In this document: positions 1 to 11,893 of the stretch, in pieces
Layout of the letters: each line of letters begins with the position of its first letter
Position numbering within the stretch: the stretch's first letter is position 1
Assembly (NCBI GenBank): GCA_039619475.1
Contig: CM077116.1
Span: 174,993,863-175,057,862, forward strand
Direction of reading: 5' to 3'
DNA length: 64,000 bases
From: Icerya purchasi
Lineage: Eukaryota > Arthropoda > Insecta > Hemiptera > Monophlebidae
Position numbers and translations under genes: made by a program
Notes under the pieces: model-generated
Databases searched by the model: none
The model's input: only the letters and a program-made list of their open reading frames with translations
Told to the model about the DNA's origin: nothing

Positions 1-1890
1 CCATGAACGCTTGTATGAAGCATACCAGTATTTCCAATAAATAAATAAATCATTCCGAAGAGCAAAAAAAAAAAAAAAACGAATTATCTTTATTTCTATT
101 TCAAGGTCATTTGTTTAAATTTAAGGTTGTTTTAAAACCTTAAGTAAAGTAAATTAACGGCAATAAGTTTAATTTATAACTATTTTTCAAAAGTATCCAA
201 ATTGTAAAACTTATTAGTTATCGCGTTTTGTCGATATGTAACGATGATCTCGTACATCACGTGTGTCTGACTATTCTCTGTATTTCTAATAAACAGTTTT
301 TCTCACCCTTTTACTTTTTTTTTTTTCACTTCGCGTGACTTCCGATTCATCTTTTTTTTCGCCTTTTTTGTTATTGGCGAATGTAATTAAGGTGGTTATA
401 GTAAGTTTTTCGCGAAAGATGATAAATTCTAATTTGCACCGTAATTTCGGCGAGCTGTTTGAATTCATCGTGTAACTTTTTATTATACATCTCGTCAGTT
501 TTTTTTTAAATATAAATAAATAAGTTGTGGATCGCACTGGCAAGTATGCCCGTTGCGTGAGTGCCCAACACTCTTATTATCGTTTATTTTAGTAAGCAAA
601 CTTACAGTTAATCATTCTTACTACCTAAATTGAACGTATTAAACCAAAAAATAAAAATAAAATATATCAATCGACGCAAATATATATATATATATATAAA
701 TAGCACAATAATACAACAATACACAGGGGCCGCTTACATATTAGACGTCGTATACATTAATTTACAGGAAAGAAAAAGCTTAGAGTAAACTTTCAGTGAT
801 AAAAAAAAGATTAGAATGACGGATGACATTATGTGAGTATAGAAAAAAGAAAACGGAATGTCATCTCAGTTCAGAATGTTACGACATCGAGAAAAATCGG
901 CAAGCGGCGATTATACAAAAAATTTCTCCCAACGAAACTGCTTGCACACAGAGTCTGGGAAATGTACAAACTTTGACCGGCCAAGAGAGACGGTATCTTA
1001 TTATTAATATGTGTGTCTTGAAAAGAAGAAGAATTTTCCCTGCAATTTTTACTACTATCATTACGACGATTTCATACGGAATAAAAGATCGTTACGTTAG
1101 TATTTCAAGGAATCAAAATATTTCAGCTGCTCTCATTCTCCGACTTCTTAAATAGTATGTTGGTTTGCTTCACCGTTTAAACCACGCTGTCCGGCACACT
1201 AGAAAATCTTTTCTCCCACGACTCTTAACACGATTTTTTCATTAAACCGAGAAATTAATTCCGGCTGCTGAATGACTTCCATCCAACGAAGCACTGAAAT
1301 CTGTTTGTCTCACGTTACCGAAACACACACTTATCCAAAACAACACATTTCTTTTTCACGTTTGTCATCTTTTGTGCAAACTATCAATCCGGCGAACGGA
1401 GTAATTTTAAATAGGCCTAAATTGCACTGCTCCATCTTCGTCAGTCTTGTACTGCATTGTCTAAACCAGTTCAATTTGTATAAAATTCTTTAAACCTTAA
1501 GTAATGTTCATTTGGTTTGCGCATTCTAATAGTCTGGATGATGCTGAGCGCAACGAATAAATCAAAAATATATGTAGAAAGTAAGGCTAAACAAAAATCC
1601 GTACAGCTTACCACATTCTTTTCTGTTTATCATTATTATTATTCCATGATACGCATCTGACTTCACAACCTTTTCCGCTGTTTCTACATGTCCAGTTCAC
1701 GTTTGTGTTTCTCACTCTCCTTTAGACTTTCTAGCCGGTGGACTTATCTGTAACGTAAAAGTTGACTTCCATTTTACGGAGAACGGCTTTTCATCGTATA
1801 TCAAAAAAATCAAGAAGGAAACAAGTAATAAAAAATCTTCCAAACAAAAGCTGTTATTTAGCGCCACTAACTAATCAACAATATCCGATT
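1..1890. other. A+T-rich stretch with no recognised gene
   Basis: No open frame here shows recognisable protein motifs or coding-like composition; the longest frames are Lys/Ile/Phe-rich translations of A+T-rich DNA. It holds a poly-A run at 64-79 and a (TA)n tract at 680-698. I see no RNA gene or inverted repeat. Confidence 0.6.
680..698. repeat. (TA)n microsatellite
   Basis: Uninterrupted TA dinucleotides, about 9-10 units. Confidence 0.9.
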
Positions 1891-1892
1891 CG

Positions 1893-2650
1893 CAAATGAT
1901 AGCGCTGGCACAGTCAAGGCCACATATATACAATTTCTCCCGGATAAAATTATCTCGACTAGTATGTGGTCTCAGTATAAATATACAGAAAACTAAGTAC
2001 ACGGTGTGGTTGGCAGGGAAGAATGTGACAATAATTCCTGCAGACAATGAAGACATAGAGAAGACTATCTCAGGCGCTGTTTATAAGCTTAATCCGGAAA
2101 TAAAAGTCCAGAAGTGTCTATACCAAGTCAGTTTTTCAGAAGAATTCATTAGCAGACGCCGCACTAAAAAAAAAGGAATTTGCTGCTATATAATACCCTA
2201 TTATTTTCAATAGGAAGCGGAAACAGCAACATGTACGACAAAAAAAACCAAAAAAAAAACCAATAAAGTATCTGGAAGAATGTATGAAATTGCTTCGCAA
2301 AATGTTAAAAATACCACGGACCCGAAAAAAGGAATTCTTTGCAAAGGTCAAACAGGAAGAACAATTTTGAAGACAGTTAAACATCGAAAAATACGTTATC
2401 TCGGTCATCTACTGTGCGAGCTGAAAGTTATTTAATCGTTGCAGATTATCCTGTAAAGGAAAAATCGAGGGAAAACGTGGAAGAAATAGATAAAGACTGA
2501 TGAAAAAAAAGATAGACGAGAAAATAGTCGCCAAAATAGTGCAAGCAGCCGGAAATCGAGAATTATTCGGTTATTAATCGCTCATTAATCGTCCATTAAT
2601 CGCCTACGCACAAATTGTGTATGGCACCGTAGGAAGAAGAAGAGAAATGA
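1893..2650 (+). mobile_element. Degenerate LINE (non-LTR) reverse transcriptase, C-terminal half
   Basis: Remnant of a LINE ORF2 reading to the right. An open frame from 1896 reads MIALAQS, resembling the strand after the RT YADD box, then GLSINIQKTKYT (1968-2003), a close match to the GLxINxxKTKYM motif common in insect LINEs. After frameshifts, TVKHRKIRYLGHLL (within 2361-2414) matches the thumb/C-terminal KRKLRYLGHVLR motif, followed by KGKIEGKRGRN (about 2455-2487) and a terminal YGTVGRRR (about 2620-2643). The order of motifs and their spacing are right for an RT C-terminus. The catalytic part of RT, the endonuclease and ORF1 are absent. Several stops (for example TAA after ELKVI near 2433) and at least two frameshifts make it a dead, 5'-truncated copy. 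The clade is uncertain; RTE- or CR1-like is my best guess. Confidence 0.75.
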
Positions 2651-2654
2651 AATG

Positions 2655-3231
2655 GAAGTGAAAAATAATTTCCATAAAATCGTGACTCATAATAATATAA
2701 AAGGCGTTTTTGATATAAGTAACGTTTACTTGTGGATGGTTAAATCGAAATTTCGTAAAAAAATCGAAAAATTTTTAGTTGTGATGTGTAAAGATATAGC
2801 AATCGAAGTTCGTAAAATCCTATGACACAATTAATTTTATGCGAAAACACTAGCGATAGCGGGTATACTATCACTTGAAATTTAAAGTGTGAAAAACGTA
2901 TTACCATGTTCTCAGTTGAAAGGTGAAACAAAAACACGAGGATTTAGCGATAAATTTAAGGAGTTAATGGAATGGTTGACGAAAGTATAATTTAAAAAAT
3001 TCGTCAATGTACGAAAAAGAGTTTTAGAAGATCCGATCGACCCATCAGGACGGAATTAGCAAAAGATTTTTTTCAACAATTAAAGAGGGACTTAACGACA
3101 GACGGATCTTTTACTATGTATACCGTTTATATGGGGGGTTCTCGTCGACAAACGTCTGGCTTGGCGAGGAAATGTGTAATATTAATAAATATATATATTT
3201 TCAAAAAAAAAAAAAAAAAAGGGGGGGGGGG
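2655..3231 (+). mobile_element. Possible poly-A-terminated retro-insertion, unrecognised body
   Basis: An AATAAA hexamer at 3184-3189 is followed 14 bases later by an 18-base poly-A run (3203-3220), the arrangement left by reverse transcription of a polyadenylated RNA. The run is directly followed by 11 G residues (3221-3231). The upstream sequence starts where the LINE remnant ends and has no protein motif I know, so it could be a LINE 3' UTR, a processed copy of a host transcript, or chance. Confidence 0.3.
3203..3231. repeat. Adjoining poly-A and poly-G runs
   Basis: Eighteen A residues followed immediately by eleven G residues. Such junctions are prone to replication slippage and assembly error. 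Confidence 0.9.
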
Positions 3232-3890
3232 AATTTAAAAAAAAAACAAATTAAAAAGGCTTAATATTACAGAATTAAATATCAAATAAACAAGAACGTA
3301 CAACGGATTTTCAACGGATTACAGACACACAAATAGAGATGAGAATTATAGTAAATTGGCACGATAGGAAATAAATTCGCCCAAAAAAATTAATTACAAT
3401 TCCCGAAAAAGCAACATTGAAATATATTAAATTTCATTTTATAACAGTAATATTCATCATAAATAATTTTCGGACAGTATATACTTGACGTTTCGGAAAG
3501 ATTACATCAACTATCATCGAAAACAATTGCATGCCAAAAAAACTTAATTAGATCGTTTCTATTTTACGACGTTAATATAATATATATAAATATATATTAA
3601 ATTAAATAAACGACTACAAACATGGCTTATGATATTCGGCGTACAATTCGTAACCGAAAATAAAAGCGTGCATCAAAATCAATCAAAATGGTATTTCGAA
3701 ACTTTGTATAAATATCAGCCGATGCTTTTATGTTGCGAATTTGAACTATCGGGAATATTAAACGTTATTTTTACCTTGTATAAGTGTTATCTTTATGAGA
3801 AAAATTATTTTTCACCTAAAAGAGTTTTCGTTTAAATTTTTTTTTTTTCTTTTATTTCATATTACTTTTTTAATCACCTTCAGTTTCGTT
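3232..3890. other. A+T-rich, nothing recognised
   Basis: Low-complexity A+T-rich DNA with several T runs near 3838-3850. No motif, inverted repeat or plausible exon seen. Confidence 0.5.
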
Positions 3891-3899
3891 TAAAATTAC

Positions 3900-5560
3900 C
3901 TTGTGCATTAACTTTATTCTTAATTATATTCTGTTTTTTTTTTCTCTTCCCACGATATATGGAACTCTTAATTCGTCCCTCAATTTGCCATAAAGTGCTC
4001 TTGCTTCAATTAACCTTTCGATTTCCCACCTAAGTCTTCCTACGTTGTACCTTCGACCTTATAATCCTGCTTCTATTAATGTATCCTTAAATAGTACAGC
4101 TCTTGCTCATGTTAATTGCTTCCGTTGTCTTGGTATCTTTCTCGATAGTCGTCTGACCTTCTCCGAACATATACATCTTTATTAAAAAATTAAACTTGCT
4201 GAAGGCCCTGGCGCCAACTAAACGGGGTGATGATTCTTACATTCTTATTTTTCTGTGGTAATTTAAAACTCTTGCCTTCAACTCTGTTTTTTTTTTTTTT
4301 GGTGTTCTTAAATCTTCTCCAATTTCAGCATTTCTTGCTAAATCTAATACACCACCCTTGTCTATCCGCAGATGATCTTATTTAGGCTATCGCTTCCTTG
4401 CTAAACGTCTTTCACTTGCATCCTCTACTCTCATTTTCTCCTACCTTTCAATTCCCAGGAATTGACGTTAAGTGTTCCTAGGAAAATTCCTATCTTATCT
4501 CTTATTTCTCTCTGTCTTAGTTAATTTTGCCCGTACCTCCTTTAATAGTCTGCCCTATTTTTCCTTTAACTTCACTGATCTCTGCCATCCTCCCAGAGTA
4601 TTTATCTTGCCTGCACTTTCGAAATCTCTCACTCCAGCAGTAATTAAACAGGAATTCTATTGTCAATTCTCTCTTTCCTTCTCATGTAAACATTTTCGTT
4701 GATGGTTCTACCTGATAGTGTTGGTGCTACTTTTATCCTGCCAGATTATAACTTTTCTGAATCGTTTCGTCTTCCTTCTTTCTGTTCCATATTTACGATC
4801 GACCTGATGGCTATTTTACGTTCCGTTATTTTTATTTCCTCTAATCTTTTTTCTTCCCAATTTCTGGCCATTTCCGACTCCGCATGATTGCTCTTCAGGC
4901 CATCTCCTCTCCTCTTCCTGATCATTCCTCTAACTTTATTATTCTCGATATACGTTCTCTCATTCGGACTCTTTCTTCTCTCCATAGGATCCATATTGAC
5001 TTGCTGTGGGTTCCTGGCTATTCTAGCATCTCTGGTATCTTTAGCTCGGGTTGCTGCTTCTTCTTCCTTCTCCTTCGAAAAAATCTCATCTTCTAATCTC
5101 TTGCCATTGCGTAAAAAGTTCCATCTCTTTTATTTGTCTGTTCAACCTAATCTTCCTTCCAATCCATGGTCCCTTCTGTTTCCTTCACTTTCTTGCTTTG
5201 TTGTTGTCTCCGTTATGCGTCAGCGTTTTAATCGTTCCTTGTTGCTTTCCTCCCGCTTTCGCTTGTCGTTAGTCTCTTCCCCATGTTGGCCGATCACATG
5301 TTTATTAAGTGTTCATTTCTTTCGTTAGAGCGTTTGGCTCTGTACTCCCGTTTGCTTAGGCTTGGGATTCCTGCTTCTCTTTGTGCCCGTTATATCATCC
5401 TGTCTTTTCCTTCTACATGTATTATCCCTCCCATTGCTACCTTCCTTATAACGATATTTGATCGCATTATTATATAACTTTCCTTTTCCATTTCTAATTG
5501 TTTCTGGGTAAAGGTCATTGGTTGACGAGCACAATTTTCTTTTCTTTTTTTCTTTAGGCA
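3900..5560 (+). mobile_element. Pyrimidine-rich LINE remnant: RT end plus RNase H (family A, copy 1)
   Basis: Degraded ORF2 of an I/Jockey/R1-type LINE on the plus strand. VNCFRCLGIFLDSRLTFSEH (4111-4170) matches the VNSFKYLGIxLD motif near the RT thumb. An RNase H domain follows: IFVDGS (4692-4709, first catalytic Asp), SVGATFILPDYNFSESFRLP and FTIDLMAI from about 4717 (the usual Glu of FTAELMAI reads Asp), ISDSA near 4875, and WVPGYSSISG (5007-5036, usual WVPGHSGISG, so the motif His is Tyr). The C-terminal part continues as RLLRLGIPASLCARY near 5350-5390. Stops and frameshifts occur throughout, so it is inactive. A 15-base T run interrupts it near 4290. The strand is markedly C+T-rich, a family trait shared by the copy near 50.9 kb and, as G+A on the plus strand, by five minus-strand tails. 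Confidence 0.75.
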
Positions 5561-5845
5561 ACTTTTTTTCTCCATTCGGACAATATACTCCACTAAAATC
5601 CGTTACAATGAAAACCAACACAAATCCTGAAGTAAAAATGAATGATTTCCCCTTGTTACTGTACGTCTTCTTTTTGACAAATCGCGTAAAAAACGATTTT
5701 TTAAAAAAAATTAAACAGGTTAGAATGACTCCAAGCGTTCATTGTTTTTCCTTGAAAGTCAATTAACCCGTAATTAAAAATTCAATAAAAAGTGCATTTT
5801 TACAAAAAATAAATATCGATACTTGAAGATTTATTATAAAAATTT

Positions 5846-6165
5846 AAAAATGCACTGAAAAGTAAAAAATAATTACCCCCGATAAAAAATATATATCAGA
5901 GTGATATACCCTTAAAGGTGATATCGTAATTCTTATACAACATTAATTTTTTGGAGTTGGCATCAAATTCATGTTACAATATCTAGGAACAATTTAATGA
6001 ACATTTAACGTAGTTTTTAATTATTATTATAATATGAATTTAATGCCAACTCTAATTAAGCTATTAATGTTGTATAAGAATTACGATGTCACCTTTAAGG
6101 GTATATCACTCTGATACATATTTTTTATCGGGAGTAATTATTTTTTACTTTTTAGTGCATTTTTA
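5846..6165. mobile_element. Palindromic MITE-like element (arms about 130 bp)
   Basis: The left arm (5846-5976) and the reverse complement of the right arm (6031-6165) share long blocks including AAGTAAAAAATAATTA, CAGAGTGATATACCCTTAAA and ATTCTTATACAACATTAAT. Differences are scattered single bases plus one short divergent block. The centre is a roughly 50-base A+T-rich loop. There is no ORF, so it is non-autonomous; a single-arm relative lies near 56.65 kb. Target duplications could not be assigned because the flanks are A+T-rich. Confidence 0.8.
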
Positions 6166-6220
6166 TTCAATTAAATTAAAACATTTTAATAAGAACAGAT
6201 ATTTCCCCGGTAAAAACATC

Positions 6221-6538
6221 AAAAGCTACATTTCTATGGTAATTTGGCAAATTAAGTCAATAAATCTAACCCGACGGTGAAAACAATCTCATGAATGAAA
6301 AGCATCCAAAAAGCTTATAAAGGATAACCCAAAAACTACCGGTCAGATCTTGATCAAATTTAAACGGGACCACATGAGAAACACCACCTTTCAAATAAAA
6401 GAAGAACCATCGAAATCGGTTCACCTAGAAAAAAGTTCTGTGGTAACACACATAAAAAAAAATAAATAAAAAATAAAGGAGAAAAAAAAAATACAGTCGA
6501 ATTGAATACCTCCTCTTTTTTTGAAGTCGGTTAAAAAG
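6221..6538 (+). mobile_element. RTE-like LINE 3' tail (copy 1)
   Basis: It contains phrases I recognise from an abundant insect dispersed repeat: TTTAAACGGGACCACATGAG, CGAAATCGGTTCACC, TAACACACATAAAAAAA, ACAGTCGAATTGA and the closing CTCTTTTTTTGAAGTCGGTT. In insects this tail ends short RTE-type non-LTR copies. The left part begins AAAGCTACATTTCTATGGTA (6222-6241), shared with 44201 onward, where it is again followed by a tail ending about 315 bp further on. No coding sequence is present, as expected for extreme 5' truncation. RTE assignment is from memory of the tail, not from protein. Confidence 0.65.
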
Positions 6539-6539
6539 A

Positions 6540-7975
6540 AGTCAATACACGATCTTAAAAAATTGATTATCAAATGTAAAATAAAAGTATTTCGTTACTT
6601 AAAGTTTTTTTTTTTTTTTTATTAAATTAAAATGTCCTAATCCGTATTTAAAAAAAAAAAAATAGTAATTTTTAACGATTAAATTATTAGATTCTCTTTT
6701 CGAATCGATATGCGCCAAATTATTAATCATAATTGTGCGAAGGGGCGTTGAGATTAAAACGATACGTTGAAATACACTTTAGGAAATTTATACGCAGTCG
6801 ACGTCCATTTTCTTTCTCTCATTCCGACTTGCCTTATTTAGATATTGATAAAATTGCTCGACACTCGACACTGTCACCATCAGTCGTTTAGAGAGCTATA
6901 TATGGAAGTTCCGCCTAATAAATATTTCATCCGTTACATAGGAATATTCACGGTGCAGTGTACTAGAGTGTTGTATTTTGTTCACGTTTTTGCCACTAAA
7001 AACACGGAACGCCCTACCTCTTCTGCTACGAAAATACTATATTAACAAAATTGAAGAAAAAAAAGAAATGAGTCGCAATTAACGACGAAATGTTTTTCAC
7101 TCAGATAGGTTTTATAAAAATTTACACTTGGAGTTTTAAAAACGCGACGGTGACGATTAAATTAAAAGCGTCATTTTTAAAAAGCATTCAACATTATTAT
7201 TACTAACAACGTAAATAATAAGCAGCTCAATTAATAACATTTCTTAAACGGTCCATTGCACGCCATCGCAGATAATACAACGATTACAGTTAAGCTGGTA
7301 GGTCGGCTTGTATGGAAGCAGTTGCATTAGCGAAGCTCTATTATTGGGGGGCACGAAAGTAAAACCGTTTCAAAAATTAGATTGAAAACAATTACGGAAA
7401 GGGGCATTTTTAAAACAAAATTTAAGCGATGTCAATGAGCAAATATAGTCAAATAGCGACCGAACAAGTTCTTTGCTTAATTTCAGTTGTCATTTTAATA
7501 AGAAAAAAGTAAAACATCGCTAATAGTCAATACACATATGCTTGTGTATTCTTATCGTAACAAATTTTTTCATTAGTTTCCAACTTTTTTATTTCTTAAA
7601 CCTGTCGTTCCTAGATTCATTAGGTGTTTTTTTTTTTTTTTTGTTATCACATAGTTCTTTAATATAGCATTTTTTTCATTTTATCGCGTATGTTGTAATT
7701 ACGCTAATTTTATTTTCTCTTTTTTTTTTCCCCCGTGTCGTGATCAATATATAAAATGGAACTGCACGAATCGCAAAATAACCATCACTCGTCTCGGTGG
7801 ACGTATATGTTAACGTGTTTAAGTTTAATTATTTCTATTAAAAATATTTCAGTTCCGAGATAAAATAGAAATTTACGTTTTACAAACTGAATTATTAAAA
7901 AAAAAACGAAAACACAAACACAACAAATGAGTTTTTAGAGAAAAAAAAAGTGATGTGTGTTGATAATGTATAAAA
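6540..7975. other. Gene-free stretch with homopolymers
   Basis: A+T-rich, with T or A runs near 6607-6619, 6649-6661 and 7628-7642. A better-balanced patch at about 7250-7400 is non-repetitive, and a TATAAAA-like string lies near 7750. Nothing here is strong enough to call a promoter or an exon. Confidence 0.45.
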
Positions 7976-7984
7976 CCGGGGGGG

Positions 7985-8390
7985 ATATTGGCTAAATATT
8001 CAAATTCCGTCAGTGGTGAGCTCGTAATTATTCGGAGGTTCCGAAGTAATTATCTTAATTCGAATCCACATTTCTTTGGGAAACTAACGTTTTAAGATTT
8101 GAAGTCGTTTTCGTTCATCGCACATTTAATTTTAAAATTTTCGGTGTTCGTGTTTCTTTCATATTCTACTGATGGTAATTGCGTAACTGATCATAATTAA
8201 GCAAAAAGAAAGTATAACTTCTGAGGAAATTTCTGAAATGTCACCTATTTTAATGACTACTATCAGTGCTCAGCAATGTCAGCGATGAGTTTGTGTTTAT
8301 CTTTTTATTCCTCGAAGGAAATTAAAATTTGTAATATTTTACACCCCTCTCTAGTTTATCGCCCATTTAATTTTAAAATTTTAGGTGTTG
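7985..8390 (+). repeat. Nested partial copies of the 8.4 kb dispersed repeat
   Basis: Blocks here recur in order in the copy to the right. Near 7995-8070 is CAGTGGTGAG, then GGAGGTTCC and TTAATTCGAATC, resembling CAGTGATGAG, GGAGGTTTC and TTATTCGAATC at 8608-8650. The head CATTTAATTTTAAAATTTT followed by GGTGTT occurs near 8122 and again near 8363. The simplest reading is insertion or tandem duplication of one element inside another. Confidence 0.5.
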
Positions 8391-8835
8391 TTCATATTCT
8401 AATGAGAATTTTTCTTGACTAATTTATATCTGGAAATATTAGCGCAAAGTGTAGGTACATCTCTAAGGAGATCTCCTTTTTTTTTCTTAACGTTTATTTC
8501 AATGATTATATTGATATTTAATTTACCGCGATATACTATGGAACCACCCTACTGGAATGGTTATCAATATCATTACATGTAGGCTATAATTTAGGAACGT
8601 TTCTGCCAGTGATGAGAATTGATGCTGTGGAGGTTTCAATTTTATTCGAATCTCTGCGTATTTATAACCATGATTAAAATTGATAATATTTATTCTATTT
8701 CCAACTTACGTTCCCCTTTGTTTAATATTATCGATAACAATGTAAGTGTCGCAAATGCTATTAAAAACTGCTCTAAAGGGGGACCTCATGTTTTAACGTA
8801 TATGCGGAGATCGTTAATGTTGAAATCTTAACTTG
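8390..8835 (+). repeat. Dispersed repeat, inverted partner at 29.56-30.03 kb
   Basis: Long stretches match the reverse complement of 29560-30030: ATATTCTAATGAGAATTT, TCTAAGGAGAT, ACGTTTATTTCAATGA, TATGGAACCAC, GGTTATCAATATCATT, GATTAAAATTGATAATAT and GCTATTAAAAACT, in the same order across about 450 bp. I see no ORF and no terminal inverted repeats within one copy. It may be a non-autonomous element or the non-coding part of a larger transposon. Confidence 0.7.
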
Positions 8836-9537
8836 TTCCGTATTTTCGTTAAGTGTCTTCTTTGTAATTTGTATGTCCGGGCGAGATGTTGAAATCTTTC
8901 AGCAATCTGCGTTTCTTTTTATGTTACTGATACTGGCGCATAAAGTACGTTCTATTCTTCGCATATGATACCAAGTAAATGCAACCGTCGATATTGAAAA
9001 TGTCGAAAAGCAAGGATACGTAGTAGTCGGATTCAGCGAAGGTGAAAGATCGTCGTAGGAGGCAATTGCCGACTCTAAACAACGGAAGGAAGTATTGACG
9101 AGCGTGCACTGAAAGGCGGATGAACCATGTTCGCAGAAATCGTTGCTGGATCGTTGCCAGTAAGGGTCATTAGACCGTCTGCCGATCCACTTTTTTTCCC
9201 TCTTTTTTTTTTTCTAATACAGCTGTATTGAATAACAATATTGTTATTAAAATTATTATTCGCTATTTGCATGCTTCCGGATTTTTTTTTATGTATTTTC
9301 CATCGTTTGCCAGGTCGAACCGTATTACAGATCCTCGGTGGGATGGTTTCTCGCAGCTTATTTCCAAAATAATATTTCAGTGCAAAGCTGAATGCTGCTT
9401 AGTTGCGGTTCCCTGGGAGCACTTGAAAAATAATACACTGTGTAGTCCGGTGCTTATGCGAATTTCCCAAAAAAAGAATTGGTATCGACTTCCTACCTCG
9501 AACACTTCGAGCTCATATATTTTCTCCGTTGCACTAC

Positions 9538-9566
9538 AAAAAAAAAAAAAAAAAAAAAAAAAAAAA
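9538..9566. repeat. Poly-A tract, 29 bases
   Basis: Uninterrupted A run. It is preceded by TTGCACTACA, and CCGCACTACAAAAAG recurs about 60 bases later, so a small local duplication may be involved. It could be the tail of an unrecognised retro-insertion. Confidence 0.85.
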
Positions 9567-11171
9567 CGCTGACCCTCTCGCACCGGTATAACTTTTTCCG
9601 CACTACAAAAAGAAAATTTACAAGCTACAGTTTTCCGGGCGGTTTCGGTAAAATTTCCATTCGGTACTCTCGCGTTTATTTGTACTTTCGATTCAGTTAC
9701 GGTCATGAACATAACCATCCCGTACCGGTACGAGTTCTTCATCGACAAGCGAGCTCGTTCGTTTTTGACTCAATACTTTCTCGAGCCTTGTCGAATAATT
9801 TCTCATTCACTTTCTTTCTTCTTGCGTGCGTTTTTCCGCTAAGCTTTGGCCCCACGTTCTGTTCTTCGATCGTTTCCGAATCGATTATATTATGCGAACT
9901 CTTCGAATGTTTAACGCTGCCACTTTCCCCATTTTACGTACTCGGCGCACTTTCTCTCTTCTCCGTACTGCGATCTTTATCAAACCCACTTTTTTCGTCA
10001 TCGTTTTCCGCCCAATTTCGGTAATTTCCTGAAAATTAATTAAAAAGAAAACGACCACTTTGTCGTTCTATCTACCCGCAGCATTATTATAAAAATGGAA
10101 CTCTATTATGTCAACGAGATCTGATGTAAAGTTGCGTTTTATTTCGAAATTCGCGCCATTTTTACTTTTTTCTCGTATTCACGATGTCTAACACGAAGAA
10201 GCGCAAAGCGAACTAGAACACGGTACAGTAAGAAGGTCGAAAAGAGTTGTCCATCGTGAACACCGCGTTTATTTTTCGACAGCGACTGGAGAACAGAAAA
10301 TTGTCGAGTAGTTTAACGCCTATTGCCGAATTTCAAAGAAGGATGCGCCATGACGCTTCGAAGGAAAATGTGACAAAGATTTTTGGAGGAATACGGTAAC
10401 TCTAGCGTAATAGTAACGTGAAAATGGTGACGACACGGAAGTGATAACGCGGAAAGTGATAACGCATAAAACGATGATAACGGAAATTTTGGAATGACGC
10501 TCAGCCTATACGAACATATCCGTCTCAAAGCGATTCATTTTTACTGCCTCGAGGATTTTCGTAAAATGAGTAGACGTTCCATTTGCATGTTTCAGTTTTT
10601 ATTGTCAGCAGACACACCCTAGTTAAGACCGTAGCGGATTTTCGCTTAAATCTAAGTGCTGCGATAAAACATTATATATTAGCGAGTTCAAAAGTTCCGA
10701 AGAATATCAAAAGGAGGATTCCACTTTAACCGCCTTAAAAATAGAGTGCCCGGTGTTAAAAAAAACATTTATAAACTTGGAACATAGTACGAAATAATTT
10801 TTGCACTATTGCATTAGGTTTTTCAATTTCGAAAGTGTATTTTAGTTTTTGCGTAATAATATTTCGAAATCGCTCCTTATTTCACGAACAAATTCTGTTT
10901 TACCGCGAAATTTCAATTTTCTCTTTAAAACGTGGTAAATTAAATTTACTTTTCGTTAAAGCTTACATAAAAGTTCGATCCTGACCAGAACCAATCGATT
11001 ATTTCTAGACTTTAAAAATCAGATCTGTGTTCCCGTGACTAATCACATATAGAAGAATGCTTTAACCAAGGTTTGCCGGTATATTTTCAGATCAATCAAC
11101 GGATTAATAAGCATCACACAAGCAACCAAAAGCGTTTAACGCTGATTTGCGCATGTGACACGAAGGTTACA

Positions 11172-11187
11172 CCCCCCCCCCCCCCCC
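11172..11187. repeat. Poly-C run, 16 bases
   Basis: Sixteen consecutive C residues in otherwise A+T-rich DNA, flanked by TTACA and GTATAAT. Confidence 0.9.
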
Positions 11188-11710
11188 GTATAATCGAATT
11201 ATTCTCATTTTCACGTTGAAGTATTCTCGATAAAAAACAAAAATAATCCAGAAATATTATTACAAATTATTGTTTGTACAATAACGACGGTCCTCCCATA
11301 CGCGGGAAGGAATTGACGTAACATTTAAATCCATATCGTATAAAGCGTAAATAAATACATTCCCCATCACGAAATTAATGTCTATTGTTAATTATCAATG
11401 TAGATAAACATGTAATTTTTTTACACCAACCATCGTGAGTAAATAAGCAGTTTCCACTTCTTAGCCGAACCTCTAAGAGTACGATGACCGCTTGGTCGCC
11501 TCCCTTTTAAAATTGCTCGTTTCGCAGGATTTTCTCGACGATACACCCCGGTCGATTTATCTAAAGCCCAGAAAAAAACCGAAATCGTCAGAGCCGTTTC
11601 CAATAAATCGTAGCGTGTTTGAGAAGTAGAGAGACCTTTTCTCCAAAAAATTTTTACGAAAAGAAATGTAAATTTCGGATAAAAAAATATGAATTGCTGA
11701 AAAATTTTTT

Positions 11711-11870
11711 TTACTTTTCAACATAATCACCCATTACTTCGGGGCACATTTATTATAACGTTTAACTAACTTCTGAATTCTATCGTTATACCAAGTAGCG
11801 CGCCCCTTTTTTGCGAAAATGATTGCGATGCCGTCATGCCCTTTGTCACTTAAAAAATAGTGTGTTGGTC
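11711..11870 (-). pseudogene. Mariner-like transposase C-terminus (relic)
   Basis: The minus strand reads WYNDRIQKLVKRYNKC (11744-11793 on the plus strand), matching the C-terminal IQKLVxRYxKC motif of mariner-family (IS630/Tc1/mariner, DD34D) transposases. After a frameshift it reads GDYVEK and a stop codon at 11711-11713. GDYVEK-stop is the characteristic end of many mariner transposases. Upstream on the minus strand the frame is poor and then runs into the (TA)n tract at 11894-11939, so only the last 40-50 residues survive and the catalytic Asp residues are missing. I could not identify a terminal inverted repeat beyond the stop. Mariner inserts at TA. Confidence 0.75.
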
Positions 11871-11892
11871 TTCTAATAAGTTTTGTTCGAAT

Positions 11893-11893
<1 letters not shown>

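Larger units (their letters stand above)
8900..11700. other. Mixed unique sequence, no recognised gene
   Basis: About 8930-9190 and 9700-10030 are better balanced and rich in CpG, with open frames that show no known motif. It contains a 29-base poly-A (9538-9566), a short duplicated AAGTGATAACGC unit near 10438-10465 and a 16-base poly-C (11172-11187). Confidence 0.45.

Noticed and set aside
286..543. Open frame on the minus strand, Lys/Ile-rich
   Set aside because: Composition is what A+T-rich DNA gives by chance; no motif, no splice or promoter context.
9377..10032. Overlapping long open frames on both strands around the 29-base A run
   Set aside because: Much of one plus-strand frame and one minus-strand frame is a Lys or Phe homopolymer from the A run; the rest has no recognised domain.
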